Positions 14,867 through 22,917 of a DNA stretch of 24,016 bases are shown here, in pieces. Every line of letters starts with the position of its first letter. Within the stretch, counting starts at the first letter, position 1. The position numbers and the translations under genes are program-made. The stretch spans positions 1-24,016 of the forward strand of contig JABXGU010000703.1 in assembly GCA_016550415.1 (NCBI GenBank), written 5' to 3'. This stretch comes from an archaeon. GTDB lineage: Archaea > Asgardarchaeota > Hermodarchaeia > Hermodarchaeales > Hermodarchaeaceae. The notes beneath the pieces are model-generated. The model was given only the letters and a program-made list of their open reading frames with translations. It had not been told where the DNA came from and did not search any database.

Positions 14867-15178
14867 CTAAGTGGTAACGGTAAGGGTGGAAAGAGCTTTG
14901 ACAATCTCTTCTGCTGCCATGACTCCACCCAGTACGTCGCCGATGACATCTAATGTCTTGACGGGTTCTGCGCGGAGGGCACAAGTAAAGAGAGTTTCCA
15001 GTCCCATATCAGTAGCTAGAAGGTCTCGCATCATGAAATGAAGAATCATCTTTGCTTCACGAGCGGGAACATTCTTTGCAGCTTTTGTTTTCAAGAGAAG
15101 GTCAACGAGGGCAGTAGAAACGGTCTCACGTTGGTCCTTTGGAACGAGTCCGACGACCTTTCGTAATCCTTCACTCAT
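14867..15178 (-). CDS. Hypothetical 103-residue helical protein
   Basis: A small soluble, predicted alpha-helical protein with no membrane segment or cysteine cluster. Recognisable pieces are GLRKVVGLVPKDQRETVSTA, a basic AAKNVPAREAKMILHFMMRD and a C-terminal helix with DVIGDVLGGVMAAEEIVKAL. I do not recognise the family. The open frame continues upstream to 15343, but that extension is AT-rich promoter sequence and translates to an implausible Ile/Phe/Tyr-rich run. The ATG at 15178 is chosen because a perfect GGTGAGG stands 6 bases before it; another ATG at 15193 overlaps that site. A TATA-like sequence lies about 80 bases upstream and a hairpin terminator follows, so the gene looks like a complete monocistronic unit. 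Confidence 0.75.
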   Translation of the reverse strand: MSEGLRKVVGLVPKDQRETVSTALVDLLLKTKAAKNVPAREAKMILHFMMRDLLATDMGLETLFTCALRAEPVKTLDVIGDVLGGVMAAEEIVKALSTLTVTT

Positions 15179-15184
15179 AGGTAT

Positions 15185-15191
15185 CCTCACC
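15185..15191 (-). promoter_or_regulatory. Ribosome-binding site deciding the start of the 103-residue gene
   Basis: GGTGAGG on the minus strand, 6 bases before the ATG at 15178. It matches the motif in front of the 125-residue gene (4932-4938) exactly, and supports trimming the long open frame to 103 codons. Confidence 0.7.
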
Positions 15192-15255
15192 ATGAAAAGC
15201 ATGTAAGACACTAATACTTGTTGTATTGTTCTTGTAGTATGATATATACAATGAA

Positions 15256-15267
15256 TATATATAAATA
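15256..15267 (-). promoter_or_regulatory. TATA-like element upstream of the 103-residue gene
   Basis: The minus strand reads TATTTATATATA, in the AT-rich gap 15179-15405. A start about 25 bases downstream would give a leader of roughly 50 bases ending in GGTGAGG. The remainder of this gap holds nothing else that I can identify. Confidence 0.4.
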
Positions 15268-15405
15268 ACTTGCTAGTGCCAAATGATACCTTTACATATG
15301 TAAAGACTCTTTTTACTAATATGAAAATAAAATGAATAATCAATAAAGGACTGACCTACTAGCCCTACAGATGGTGATTAATAATCTCAAGTAAAGGTAG
15401 ATTGA

Positions 15406-16554
15406 TCACGATTTAGAGGCACGTTTCCTTTTCTGTTTCGCTTTGCGGGGGGCAGGAGGCTTTGGTGATCCAGGTTCAGTGGGAAATTGGGTCTCCATTA
15501 CTCTCCAGATTGCATGCTGGGCAATAGTAGCAGCTGCAACTCCTATTTGGCTAAGGCTTTGGAAAACCTGTTCTAGCACAGTGAGGGCAACCTGACGAAA
15601 ACCAAAAAGAGAGCAGGCTTCAGCGGAAATAGTTGGGATCATTTTTTCACAAATTTGGATAAGATGTTGTTCCATTAGTTTTTCTGCTTGTGCTCGCATT
15701 GGAGGGCAAGCTTTTCCTTGGTTTATGATGCTGTTAGCTAGTTTGTCGTTTCGTGTGAAAAAAGCTTTGAGTGAATCGGTGAAAAGTGAGAGGACGAGTT
15801 GTCCATTCTCGAGTGCTAGTTTTAGAATGTCTGGCGGGCAGTCATGGTCTGCAAGTGTAATCACTGCATTAGCAATGCCTTTTGCTGATTCTGATGCTTG
15901 TTTGATGGCATGTAAGGCAGTAGAGTAGTTTATTGTATCAATGGAAGTGAGCCCGCTTCGGCTCATTATGTTTGGATCTAGGAGTGCAAGGCGTAGTTGT
16001 TTGTTTATTAGATAGTTGAATTGGCTGGTTTCTTCAGTTAGATTAGTTACTGTTTCTGCAAGTGTTATGTCACGTTTTTCAAGAGCTATCAGAGAATCCT
16101 TTAGCATGGAAACAGCTATTGTGTGTAATCGGTGAAGGGCACGTTCAACATCCATTTCTGCCAATCGTGCAACCTTTTGTATTAGAAGATGGTTTGCGCT
16201 GGTCTCCATGATTTGATAGCCATTGAGGAGACGGAGGTATTGACGTATACGATTTCGCTTATCTGCTTCAATGACATTATCTGATTGAATACAGATTTCA
16301 TCAAAGTCGGTTAGGTAAGCTGCAACCATACGACGCTCGAGTAGGCCTTGAGGATCTTTGGGGCTCGTTGTGAGTGTAATAGCTCGAGGTTTTTCACGTG
16401 GAACAGATTCAGGGTAAAGCGCAATGCTACCATCTGGTTGCGGAATGAGAACAAGACGACTTTCACCTGAAAGATGATACCGTTCTGCCCACTCCTTTGG
16501 AACCGACACAACAAGCGAAGACATGCCGAGGCGCATTACTTTACGAACTTCCAT
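15406..16554 (-). CDS. AbrB/SpoVT-PhoU fusion regulator
   Basis: A 382-residue archaeal PhoU-like protein. Residues 1 to about 50 form a swapped-hairpin AbrB/SpoVT DNA-binding domain (MEVRKVMRLGMSSLVVSVPK, then EWAERYHLSGESRLVLI). Residues about 110-340 are two PhoU-type three-helix bundles, e.g. VERALHRLHTIAVSMLKDSL and INYSTALHAIKQASESAKGI. The last 25 residues are a Pro/Lys/Arg tail. This archaeal architecture is thought to regulate phosphate or other metal/ion transport genes, but no Pst transporter is nearby and the target is unknown. The start is ATG 16554 because the family begins with ME(V/F)RK and GGTG lies six bases upstream; ATG 16566 and TTG 16581 are in-frame alternatives. The CooC-type ATPase gene is 94-120 bp upstream on the same strand. 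Confidence 0.85.
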   Translation of the reverse strand: MEVRKVMRLGMSSLVVSVPKEWAERYHLSGESRLVLIPQPDGSIALYPESVPREKPRAITLTTSPKDPQGLLERRMVAAYLTDFDEICIQSDNVIEADKRNRIRQYLRLLNGYQIMETSANHLLIQKVARLAEMDVERALHRLHTIAVSMLKDSLIALEKRDITLAETVTNLTEETSQFNYLINKQLRLALLDPNIMSRSGLTSIDTINYSTALHAIKQASESAKGIANAVITLADHDCPPDILKLALENGQLVLSLFTDSLKAFFTRNDKLANSIINQGKACPPMRAQAEKLMEQHLIQICEKMIPTISAEACSLFGFRQVALTVLEQVFQSLSQIGVAAATIAQHAIWRVMETQFPTEPGSPKPPAPRKAKQKRKRASKS

Positions 16555-16675
16555 AACTCGCACCATCCAACAAGAAGACAATAACCTTCGTTATATACAT
16601 AAATCACATTGGATGGGTATCACAAAAAACCTTTCAATGTTACAACAGTACGGATAACATATCCAGATATTATGT

Positions 16676-17521
16676 CTAAATGGAGGAGTCGCGTCCAAGG
16701 AGTTCCAAGAGTGTTTCCTCACTTAGAAGACCAATTTGCTTGGCGATGGCTTCAACGGCTTTAAATGCTGAATTTGAATCAGGGATGTTCAAGAGTGATT
16801 GACCCTGTAAATTGAAAGTAGCAATTTGGTCATCGGCTGGGATAACTCCCACAAGAGAGAGTCCCTCTTTGGCAAGTCTATTTTGCAAATCAACCCGATC
16901 TTTGTTAGAGAAACTGGCAGGGAACCGATTAGCAATAACCCATATGCGCTTGAAATCGATGTGGACTTCTTTAGCCAGGTCACGAATGCGGATAGCAGCA
17001 TCAAAAGCCATCTTAGATGAATCAATAACAATCAGTAAGACATCCACGTTTCGATCCGTTCGGCGACTTAAATGCTCCAGTCCCGCTGACATGTCCAATA
17101 GCGTTAGGTCATAATTTGAGGTAATCGTGTCCAGAATTTGAGTAAGAATACGATTGACATAGCAATAGCAGCCTTCTCCTTCCGTTCGCCCCATGGCGAG
17201 GAAGTCGAATCGTTCACCCTCTATTAAAGCCTCATAGACCTCTGCTTCTAGGAGATCTTGTTTAGATGAGCTAGGTGAAAGGGTTCCTTCGTCGATATCT
17301 CTGCGAAGTTTTGTAGCAGCATCACCTACGGTTCTTCGAATCCTAATATCAAGCATGTTTGGGAGGTTCATGACCGGGTCAGCATCAACCACTAGTATGG
17401 CATGTTTGGTATGTTTGATAAGTGTCCGTAGAAGAAGGGCAGTCACTGTGGTTTTTCCAACGCCGCCTTTGCCTGATATGGACACTACAAGTTTCTGCCG
17501 CATGGTCAATCTTCTCTTCAT
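16676..17521 (-). CDS. CooC/AcsF-type nickel-insertion ATPase (CO dehydrogenase maturation)
   Basis: A 281-residue P-loop ATPase of the MinD/ParA (SIMIBI) class. It has the deviant Walker A SGKGGVGKTTV (16-26, with both lysines), DADPVMNLPNML (46-57), the metal-binding Cys-x-Cys of CooC in GEGCYCYVNRIL (Cys118, Cys120) and the CooC signature DMSAGLEHLSRRT (143-155) in place of the ParA/MinD Walker B. CooC dimers bind nickel through these cysteines and load it into the C-cluster of CO dehydrogenase using ATP. The CODH/ACS subunits are not in this window; their presence elsewhere is expected from the H4MPT genes. ATG 17521 and 17503 are both possible starts and neither has a clear ribosome-binding site. 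The AbrB-PhoU gene follows in the same direction. Confidence 0.85.
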   Translation of the reverse strand: MKRRLTMRQKLVVSISGKGGVGKTTVTALLLRTLIKHTKHAILVVDADPVMNLPNMLDIRIRRTVGDAATKLRRDIDEGTLSPSSSKQDLLEAEVYEALIEGERFDFLAMGRTEGEGCYCYVNRILTQILDTITSNYDLTLLDMSAGLEHLSRRTDRNVDVLLIVIDSSKMAFDAAIRIRDLAKEVHIDFKRIWVIANRFPASFSNKDRVDLQNRLAKEGLSLVGVIPADDQIATFNLQGQSLLNIPDSNSAFKAVEAIAKQIGLLSEETLLELLGRDSSI

Positions 17522-17612
17522 ACAATTCTATAAGCCCACATCAACCTTACGCTATCACTATGCAAGGAGATTGAGTGCTCTTGAATAGTAGGGGAAACTG
17601 AACTATTGTAGG

Positions 17613-18824
17613 TTAGTTGCCTTCGTTATTTTCAAGTCGTCTTGATTGTCGTCGCCATATTATAACTAAAACTGTTGCCGTAACAGCAATGGCAAGACTT
17701 CCAAAACCACCGATAATAACGACTAGTGAAACGCCAGGATTTGCTGAAACTGAAAAAGAGCTCTCAGTGCCAATTACATCAGTATAGTCCCCCGTTCTAT
17801 ACCCAGTTCCACTAATAGTGCCTCCAGCTGTAACATTGACCTCTATTGTGCTAGCTGTTAGTATGTGGGGAACTTGGATGGCCCAACTGATTTCAGCATT
17901 ACCACCTGTAAAAAGAAGTTCTTTTGTCGATTCACTTCCTAAAATGGCGAAACCTGGTGGAAGTTCAAGTTCAGCTTGAGGATTACTTGGGGTGAACTCG
18001 GTTAGTACGAAAGGATCAGGACATGGACGTTCAATTTGTGCGGTGAGAATAAAAACTTGACCCGGAATGATTGTTGGAGTATTAATGGAAATTTCGATTT
18101 GCCAAGGCTGAATCACCATTCCCCACCTGTTATAACTGGCCCAAAGATCGTTGATGAGGAGACTTTGACCAATCTCAATATTGGGTCCATGATATTGACC
18201 AGAATACCATGGATCATGGAGTAAGAATGTTCCTGCATTGTCGTCATAGCCTGTGAGGACCCTAAAGTGACCTGAATTGTGACTAGTATCATAATAGGTG
18301 AGGATGAGGATTGGTACATTGTTGTGGAGCAGTGTCTTCAACGAAGTAATAATTGCACTATAAGTACCACTCCAGTGGTGGGTAAGAGTTGCATATCCAA
18401 GCTGCCTTTGTCTATATCCATGCAGTTGCTCGGTCAAAGAATCAATACTAATGTAGCTAAAGTGGGATGCTCGAACAAGATCGCTTGTATATGTTCCGGC
18501 ACTATCAGTAGCTGCTACACAGACTATGTCTGATTGATTGATTACAGGTCCATAATAGTCAAAAACCATTTTCAAAGCTGCTGGACCACACCATACTGAC
18601 GTTTCTTGTTGATAATACGGGACTTCAAAGTTATATGAAACGGGGAGAGGCTGAGCAACATTCGTAATTGAATCATATAGTTTTGGAATGAGTCCTTTTG
18701 TTTCCAAAATCGCATCTGATGATTTTGGTGAATTATAGGGAAAATGGGTTGTCGGGTTATTATTCAAAAAACATACAAGTAGAATAGTGATGAGCATGAC
18801 ATGTTTCAAATTTGTAAAACGCAT
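17613..18824 (-). CDS. C39-like papain-fold peptidase with C-terminal membrane anchor
   Basis: A 403-residue surface protein. A signal peptide or membrane helix (about 8-21) is followed by a peptidase C39-like domain: Cys79 in SVWCGPAALKMVFDYYG, His186 in SGHFRVLTGYDDNAG and Asp204 in LLHDPWYSG supply the catalytic set. Residues about 240-355 are a beta-rich, probably immunoglobulin-like domain (EISINTPTIIPGQVFILTAQ, with LPPGFAILG and TIEVNVTAGGTISG). The end is NPGVSLVVIIGG..., a roughly 23-residue membrane helix, and a basic WRRQSRR cluster. This tripartite tail resembles archaeosortase-type CTERM signals, or it may be a simple anchor. The peptidase should act outside the cell; its substrate is unknown. 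It stands alone, divergent from the UPF0182-type gene. Confidence 0.83.
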   Translation of the reverse strand: MRFTNLKHVMLITILLVCFLNNNPTTHFPYNSPKSSDAILETKGLIPKLYDSITNVAQPLPVSYNFEVPYYQQETSVWCGPAALKMVFDYYGPVINQSDIVCVAATDSAGTYTSDLVRASHFSYISIDSLTEQLHGYRQRQLGYATLTHHWSGTYSAIITSLKTLLHNNVPILILTYYDTSHNSGHFRVLTGYDDNAGTFLLHDPWYSGQYHGPNIEIGQSLLINDLWASYNRWGMVIQPWQIEISINTPTIIPGQVFILTAQIERPCPDPFVLTEFTPSNPQAELELPPGFAILGSESTKELLFTGGNAEISWAIQVPHILTASTIEVNVTAGGTISGTGYRTGDYTDVIGTESSFSVSANPGVSLVVIIGGFGSLAIAVTATVLVIIWRRQSRRLENNEGN

Positions 18825-19050
18825 CTTTGCCCAGCCCTAATGATAATCCATTGAAAACGAGTTTCTTTAACAATAGATGCTTCTAATTTATCTACTTCTC
18901 CTTTCAAAACTTCCATTAATTCAAAAAGGACTGAATTTATAATCATGAAATAAGGTTAGCATCGTAGCTACTCTTTGTAGTACTTGTATCAAAATACTTA
19001 AGCTAGATTGAATAAATGTGCTGAACTTGGCCAGTTCTCTGGAAGGTTGA
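18825..19050. promoter_or_regulatory. Divergent intergenic region between C39 peptidase and UPF0182-type genes
   Basis: This 226-bp AT-rich gap must hold the promoters of both surface-protein genes. AAAATACTTAA (18991-19001) is a TATA-like candidate for the rightward gene, about 55 bases before its start; a leftward element is not obvious. I saw no gene-sized frame, repeat or operator here. Confidence 0.35.
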
Positions 19051-21945
19051 TTGAAGGTGGATCCTCAAAATATCAGGAAATTTGTCATCATATTTGTTGT
19101 AATTGCCATAATTGTTGGCGTTATTTTGGGTGGCGTTTTTGTTATACAGAATCTTTTCCTCGACTGGAAGATGATTGATGTCATGTACATCAATAAAGCA
19201 GGTGTTTCCTGGTGGGCAACATTTACTATTAACGGTTATCTTTTCACTTTGGGTCTGCCTGCTGCTGCAATCATTACTCTGGCTGGACCATTACATGAGT
19301 CTAAAGTCCTTAACCTTCTGTGGATGAATCAACGGACAGGAAGCCGCCGTCCTTCGCTACCAATAGTAGCTGTATACAAGGTACTCCTTTTTGCAGGATC
19401 CTATCTTGTTCTCACATTCATTTTCACAGAAAATATGCGGGTGCTCGCCCTTCTCTTTCAAGCAGCTGTATCCGGCGTCGGAGCTTGGGGTGAAATAGGT
19501 CAGGCAATAACTCTCATTTTCACTCCCATGGCACCAGTTGAGACTGTTGCAGCTTTAGTCGCAACCATCGAAGTGGAGTATACAATATTCCTAATCTTCA
19601 CATCATTACTAATTTTAGTAATCGGTATCCGGGTTGTTCTTGATCTTATCCATTACTTTGCACGAATTGGTCGCTCAACCCAATACCCAGAAATCAGAGT
19701 TCTTGCCTCCATTTCCTTCCTTGCAGTTTTAGGACTCCTTTGGATGCTGCTAACGGTTCCCTACCTGGAAGTGAATGTGGGTACCCAATTCTTTGTATTT
19801 CATTTGCTAATTCTATTCATATTCTCCTGCGTTCTCACAGGTGTTTCCTTTGGTCTAACCGTTTTCGGACGTTATGGTCGTGGTGGCGAAGTTCCCAGAA
19901 TGAATCGACGGTTCATGGCAGGCTTGGGTATCGTATCTATTGCTCTCATAGTTGGTCCTGGCTTATACACTGGCTACCTCGTTTCCGGACCCATTCAAGG
20001 TCAGCTCTGGAAAGAATGGAACTGGGATCCCTTAATGACCAAAGAACTGTACTTCACCAACTGGGCGGGTGGTCTTGATGTTGAGGAAATACCATACGTG
20101 TCTCTAGTTAATGACACTGGTGTATCAGATGGACATGTTCTGGGACATGCAAGGCTTTGGGATCAAACAGCCAGCAGTAACAAGATGCGAGCCCAAACAA
20201 TTGCCAATTGGATGGCAATAGCTGATAGTGATATTGTCTATATGGGCGGACGAGAATACTGGATGGCTCCATACTCACTTGCTCCACCTAGCCGTGACGA
20301 CTTCCATAAGAGCTACATCCTTTACACGCACGCAGAAGGAGCTACTGCACTCGATGCAAGCAGTACTACAGGTGAATTCTTAACACCTTCTCAATTCCAA
20401 AGCATCTTCGGTGTCAATGCAAACTTTCCCATCTACTATGGGGAAAGCCCACCATACCCATATATTGACGGATACGAGGGCTTCGTTCTCGTTGACACAA
20501 CGATAGCCCCAGAGACCGGAGCATACAATTGGGAAGGTGAACCCGATTATACACTCGTTGGCGCAGAGCTAGCTTTGAAAAAACTTGCTTGGTCCTTTGG
20601 TGACATGAGTTTTGCATGGCTATCTTATGGTGACCCTGAGGCCAATGTCTTAATGTTCCGCAATATCCAAGAACGAGTGCAAACCATCCTACTACCCTTT
20701 CTTTACACTGATTATGATCCCTACCTAGTTTTCAATCAAGTTGATCATGAAGCTTACTACTGCGTATCAATCTTCAGTGCTTATCCCCTTCAACTGCAGT
20801 ACGCTCGCGCTCCCTACTTGCGCTTATTGGGCTGGGCAGTAGTCAATTGTGGAGATGGAACAATAACTTGGGTCAGCAACCCCAATGCTAATCCTGGTCA
20901 ATTCTTCATCGAGACTATGTATGAAGATTGGTACCCATGGGTGGACCCACCAAGTTGGCTTATCAACCAGTTACGTTATCCTGAAGACCTTATTGACCTA
21001 CAACTTGGTATTGATTTCTATTATCATGTCACTGATGCTTGGGTATGGCGAAGTGAAAGCGATTTCTTCGAAAAACCAGAAAGTCAACCTGATGTTCACT
21101 ACGTTCTCTATCCAATCAACGGAAGCCTTTCATGGGTTGGCTATCAAGCTGCCCGATACATTCGTCATGAGGCACAAAAGATGGCTGGCTTCTATCTCTT
21201 CCATAATGGACCTGATGTAGGAACTGCAGTCTTTGCCCGTGCTGGAACTCTCGACCCAGTCACTCAGACTCCACTTAGTCCACTCTATGGGGTTGATGCT
21301 GCAATAGAGAGTTTTCAGCAACAAGCCCGTTCTGACCTTGTTCTAATTACCCCATATCGGATAGGCAATAGGCTCCTCATGCCCCTAAGTGGAATGCTTG
21401 TCTACCTATTTCCTGTTTATGCAGAGCAGGAGTCTGGTGAACAACTTGTAGAGACTCTAAAATATGTGGGCATTGTTGCTGCTGAAGACATCAATAAAGT
21501 AGCCTATGCAACCACAGTTGCAGAAGCCTATTCGTCATTCTTCTATGGCTTCAACGAGACAGCTACAGGAGTAGACTTCATCGATACAAACATTGATCCC
21601 TTTGACATCAGTGTAGGCGAAGAGTCAGAACTCAGCTACATTGTTAAAAATGGGAACACAACAACTTGCGACGTTATCATTCAACTTGCCACACACAGTA
21701 CGAACTTCGACGTAGAATACCATGGAGTAAACGTTACACCAATTTTCGATTCCGGGGTATACCTCTATAATGTTGGCATGTCTATGATGTACCCTGAAGA
21801 TGTAATAGGTGGCTCCATAACATTGCTAGCCAAGAGTCTAGATCCGGGTATATACCTAGCCACTTTTATCCTCGAATTAAGAATCATAGTGAATGGTAAC
21901 CCAACTGAAACAGAATACTTCTATTTGACAGTTCGCTCAACCTAG
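19051..21945 (+). CDS. UPF0182-like large membrane protein with extracellular domain
   Basis: A 964-residue protein. Seven or eight membrane helices fall in residues 1 to about 310 (for example 11-33, 50-72, 103-123, 171-191, 222-240, 247-270, 290-312), followed by a large outside domain. That domain matches the UPF0182/COG1615 pattern as I know it: ELYFTNWAGG, HARLWDQTASSNKMRAQTI, GGREYWMAPYSLAPPS, SYILYTHAEGATAL, PIYYGESPPYPYIDGYEGFV, NIQERVQTILLPFLYTDYDP and QLRYPEDLIDLQ. Residues about 865-960 look like a beta-sandwich (FDISVGEESELSYIVKNGNT), similar to CARDB-type domains. Function of UPF0182 is unknown. The start is TTG 19051 after GGAAGG; GTG 19057 is a nearby alternative. It is the first of a run of rightward genes encoding surface or membrane proteins. 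Confidence 0.82.
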   Translation: MKVDPQNIRKFVIIFVVIAIIVGVILGGVFVIQNLFLDWKMIDVMYINKAGVSWWATFTINGYLFTLGLPAAAIITLAGPLHESKVLNLLWMNQRTGSRRPSLPIVAVYKVLLFAGSYLVLTFIFTENMRVLALLFQAAVSGVGAWGEIGQAITLIFTPMAPVETVAALVATIEVEYTIFLIFTSLLILVIGIRVVLDLIHYFARIGRSTQYPEIRVLASISFLAVLGLLWMLLTVPYLEVNVGTQFFVFHLLILFIFSCVLTGVSFGLTVFGRYGRGGEVPRMNRRFMAGLGIVSIALIVGPGLYTGYLVSGPIQGQLWKEWNWDPLMTKELYFTNWAGGLDVEEIPYVSLVNDTGVSDGHVLGHARLWDQTASSNKMRAQTIANWMAIADSDIVYMGGREYWMAPYSLAPPSRDDFHKSYILYTHAEGATALDASSTTGEFLTPSQFQSIFGVNANFPIYYGESPPYPYIDGYEGFVLVDTTIAPETGAYNWEGEPDYTLVGAELALKKLAWSFGDMSFAWLSYGDPEANVLMFRNIQERVQTILLPFLYTDYDPYLVFNQVDHEAYYCVSIFSAYPLQLQYARAPYLRLLGWAVVNCGDGTITWVSNPNANPGQFFIETMYEDWYPWVDPPSWLINQLRYPEDLIDLQLGIDFYYHVTDAWVWRSESDFFEKPESQPDVHYVLYPINGSLSWVGYQAARYIRHEAQKMAGFYLFHNGPDVGTAVFARAGTLDPVTQTPLSPLYGVDAAIESFQQQARSDLVLITPYRIGNRLLMPLSGMLVYLFPVYAEQESGEQLVETLKYVGIVAAEDINKVAYATTVAEAYSSFFYGFNETATGVDFIDTNIDPFDISVGEESELSYIVKNGNTTTCDVIIQLATHSTNFDVEYHGVNVTPIFDSGVYLYNVGMSMMYPEDVIGGSITLLAKSLDPGIYLATFILELRIIVNGNPTETEYFYLTVRST

Positions 21946-22067
21946 CTATCAAATTGCAGAGACAACTCCCTTTGGATTCAACAATATATTGAGAGTCCAG
22001 CAAGCAAAATCTATTTGAATAGCTAAATGATTCTACCACAAACGTAGACGCACTGGTGTAATGTTCT

Positions 22068-22136
22068 ATGCGAGCAAAGTGGAAGAAGAAGAAAGCAAGA
22101 AGGATGCGACGTAGACGAAGAAAGCAGCGAAAGTAG
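22068..22136 (+). CDS. rpl41e: Ribosomal protein eL41 (22 residues)
   Basis: A 22-codon gene between the UPF0182-type and membrane-protein genes, overlooked by length cut-offs. The product begins MRAKWKKKKARRM and continues with an arginine run ending in KQRK. The MRAKW start followed by almost only Lys and Arg is the hallmark of eL41 (human RPL41 also begins MRAKW and is 25 residues). eL41 is a single helix of the large subunit that bridges to the small subunit in eukaryotes and some archaea. GGTG (22055-22058) lies nine bases before the ATG, and a T7 run about 50 bases after the stop could end the transcript. Chance occurrence of this exact pattern is very unlikely. A longer open frame on the opposite strand (21884-22159) is its shadow. 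Confidence 0.9.
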   Translation: MRAKWKKKKARRMRRRRRKQRK

Positions 22137-22185
22137 CCACTATATATCGCATTTATCATTTTAATGGGTTATATTATTCTGTTTG

Positions 22186-22192
22186 TTTTTTT
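22186..22192 (+). terminator. T7 run after eL41
   Basis: Seven consecutive T residues inside a T-rich stretch (22181-22196), about 50 bases past the eL41 stop and 95 bases before the next start. Oligo-T runs terminate archaeal RNA polymerase without needing a hairpin; none is obvious here. Confidence 0.45.
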
Positions 22193-22225
22193 CTTAATTA
22201 CATTGTCTAATGAAATGCTTTGCAG

Positions 22226-22237
22226 GAAATGTATATA
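22226..22237 (+). promoter_or_regulatory. BRE/TATA-like promoter of the 208-residue membrane protein gene
   Basis: The string GAAATGTATATA combines an upstream purine-rich BRE-like part with TATATA (22232-22237). A start about 25 bases on, near 22260, would leave a leader of roughly 30 bases before the ATG at 22291. It lies just after the eL41 T-run, supporting a separate transcript. Confidence 0.45.
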
Positions 22238-22290
22238 GGCTTGTATTTTAGAAATGAAACTATAAACAGTTATTTCAGGAATGGGACAAA

Positions 22291-22917
22291 ATGGGCCGAA
22301 AACTAGTTGGCTTATCGCTTGGTTTCCTACTTACCATAGTCCTCTCTTTCTATCTTTTCCCAGTTGAATATGATGGGCTAATCAGTTGGTTAGCACCCTT
22401 TTTCGGACCATGGCTTCGTTTTGCTTTCATGTTCCTCTTCATCATATTCGCTGACCCTCTTGCCTACACGAATGTTCTAATGATATGGGCAATTGCAGGA
22501 CTCATTTCTGGACTCTTTGTTCGCAGCATATGGGGTTCAATTCCAGTGGCAATTGGGATTTTCCTCCTCTCCTTCATAATGATGATTGTTGGTTTTGTTG
22601 CTATGCTTGTCCCCTTCCTGACAGGTGGAATGGCTGGTTTTGATTTCATGGCATTACTTGGAACCATGCCGCCTGGCGTAGCTCTAGATATTTTCTCTGC
22701 CCCTGTCCTTGGCCCTATCATCCAAAGCCTCATGGGTGGTTTAGGAGAAGCCTTACCTGGGATGGGCGCAGGATTGGATATCACTAGCATTACTGCAGTA
22801 ATACAAGATGCAATACTTCGCGTAATCTTTCAAGCAATAATAAACTTCGTTATTCTCGTTGTAGCCACAGCTATTGGTGGCGTTATAGGTCGTGTAATTC
22901 GCAGACCGGAGGACTAG
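22291..22917 (+). CDS. Polytopic membrane protein of unknown function
   Basis: A 208-residue hydrophobic protein with about five membrane helices: residues 6-24, 35-56, 58-80, 83-110 and 175-202. Between the last two is a Gly/Met/Pro-rich stretch (GTMPPGVALDIFSAPVLGP and GGLGEALPGMGAGLD) that may be a re-entrant or amphipathic loop. It begins with basic MGRK and ends with the basic VIRRPED. I do not recognise a family. Its stop codon TAG is immediately followed by the ATG of the secreted-protein gene, and the ribosome-binding site of that gene, GGAGG, lies within its last codons, so the two proteins are probably made together and may form a membrane/surface pair. The ribosome-binding site of this gene itself is weak. 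Confidence 0.75.
   Translation: MGRKLVGLSLGFLLTIVLSFYLFPVEYDGLISWLAPFFGPWLRFAFMFLFIIFADPLAYTNVLMIWAIAGLISGLFVRSIWGSIPVAIGIFLLSFIMMIVGFVAMLVPFLTGGMAGFDFMALLGTMPPGVALDIFSAPVLGPIIQSLMGGLGEALPGMGAGLDITSITAVIQDAILRVIFQAIINFVILVVATAIGGVIGRVIRRPED

Noticed and set aside
15179..15343. N-terminal extension of the 103-residue gene to a 158-codon frame
   Set aside because: The extra part is AT-rich promoter sequence, gives an Ile/Phe/Tyr-rich peptide, and a perfect GGTGAGG stands before the inner ATG at 15178.
16676..17521. ParA/MinD chromosome-partition ATPase
   Set aside because: Cys-x-Cys and the AGLEHLSRRT motif are specific to CooC-type proteins, and no ParB or MinC/MinE partner is present.
21884..22159. 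91-residue reverse-strand frame overlapping eL41 and the end of the UPF0182-type gene
   Set aside because: Its sequence is the complement of the eL41 Lys/Arg codons and of a well-supported gene, rich in Phe/Leu/Ser, with no family resemblance.
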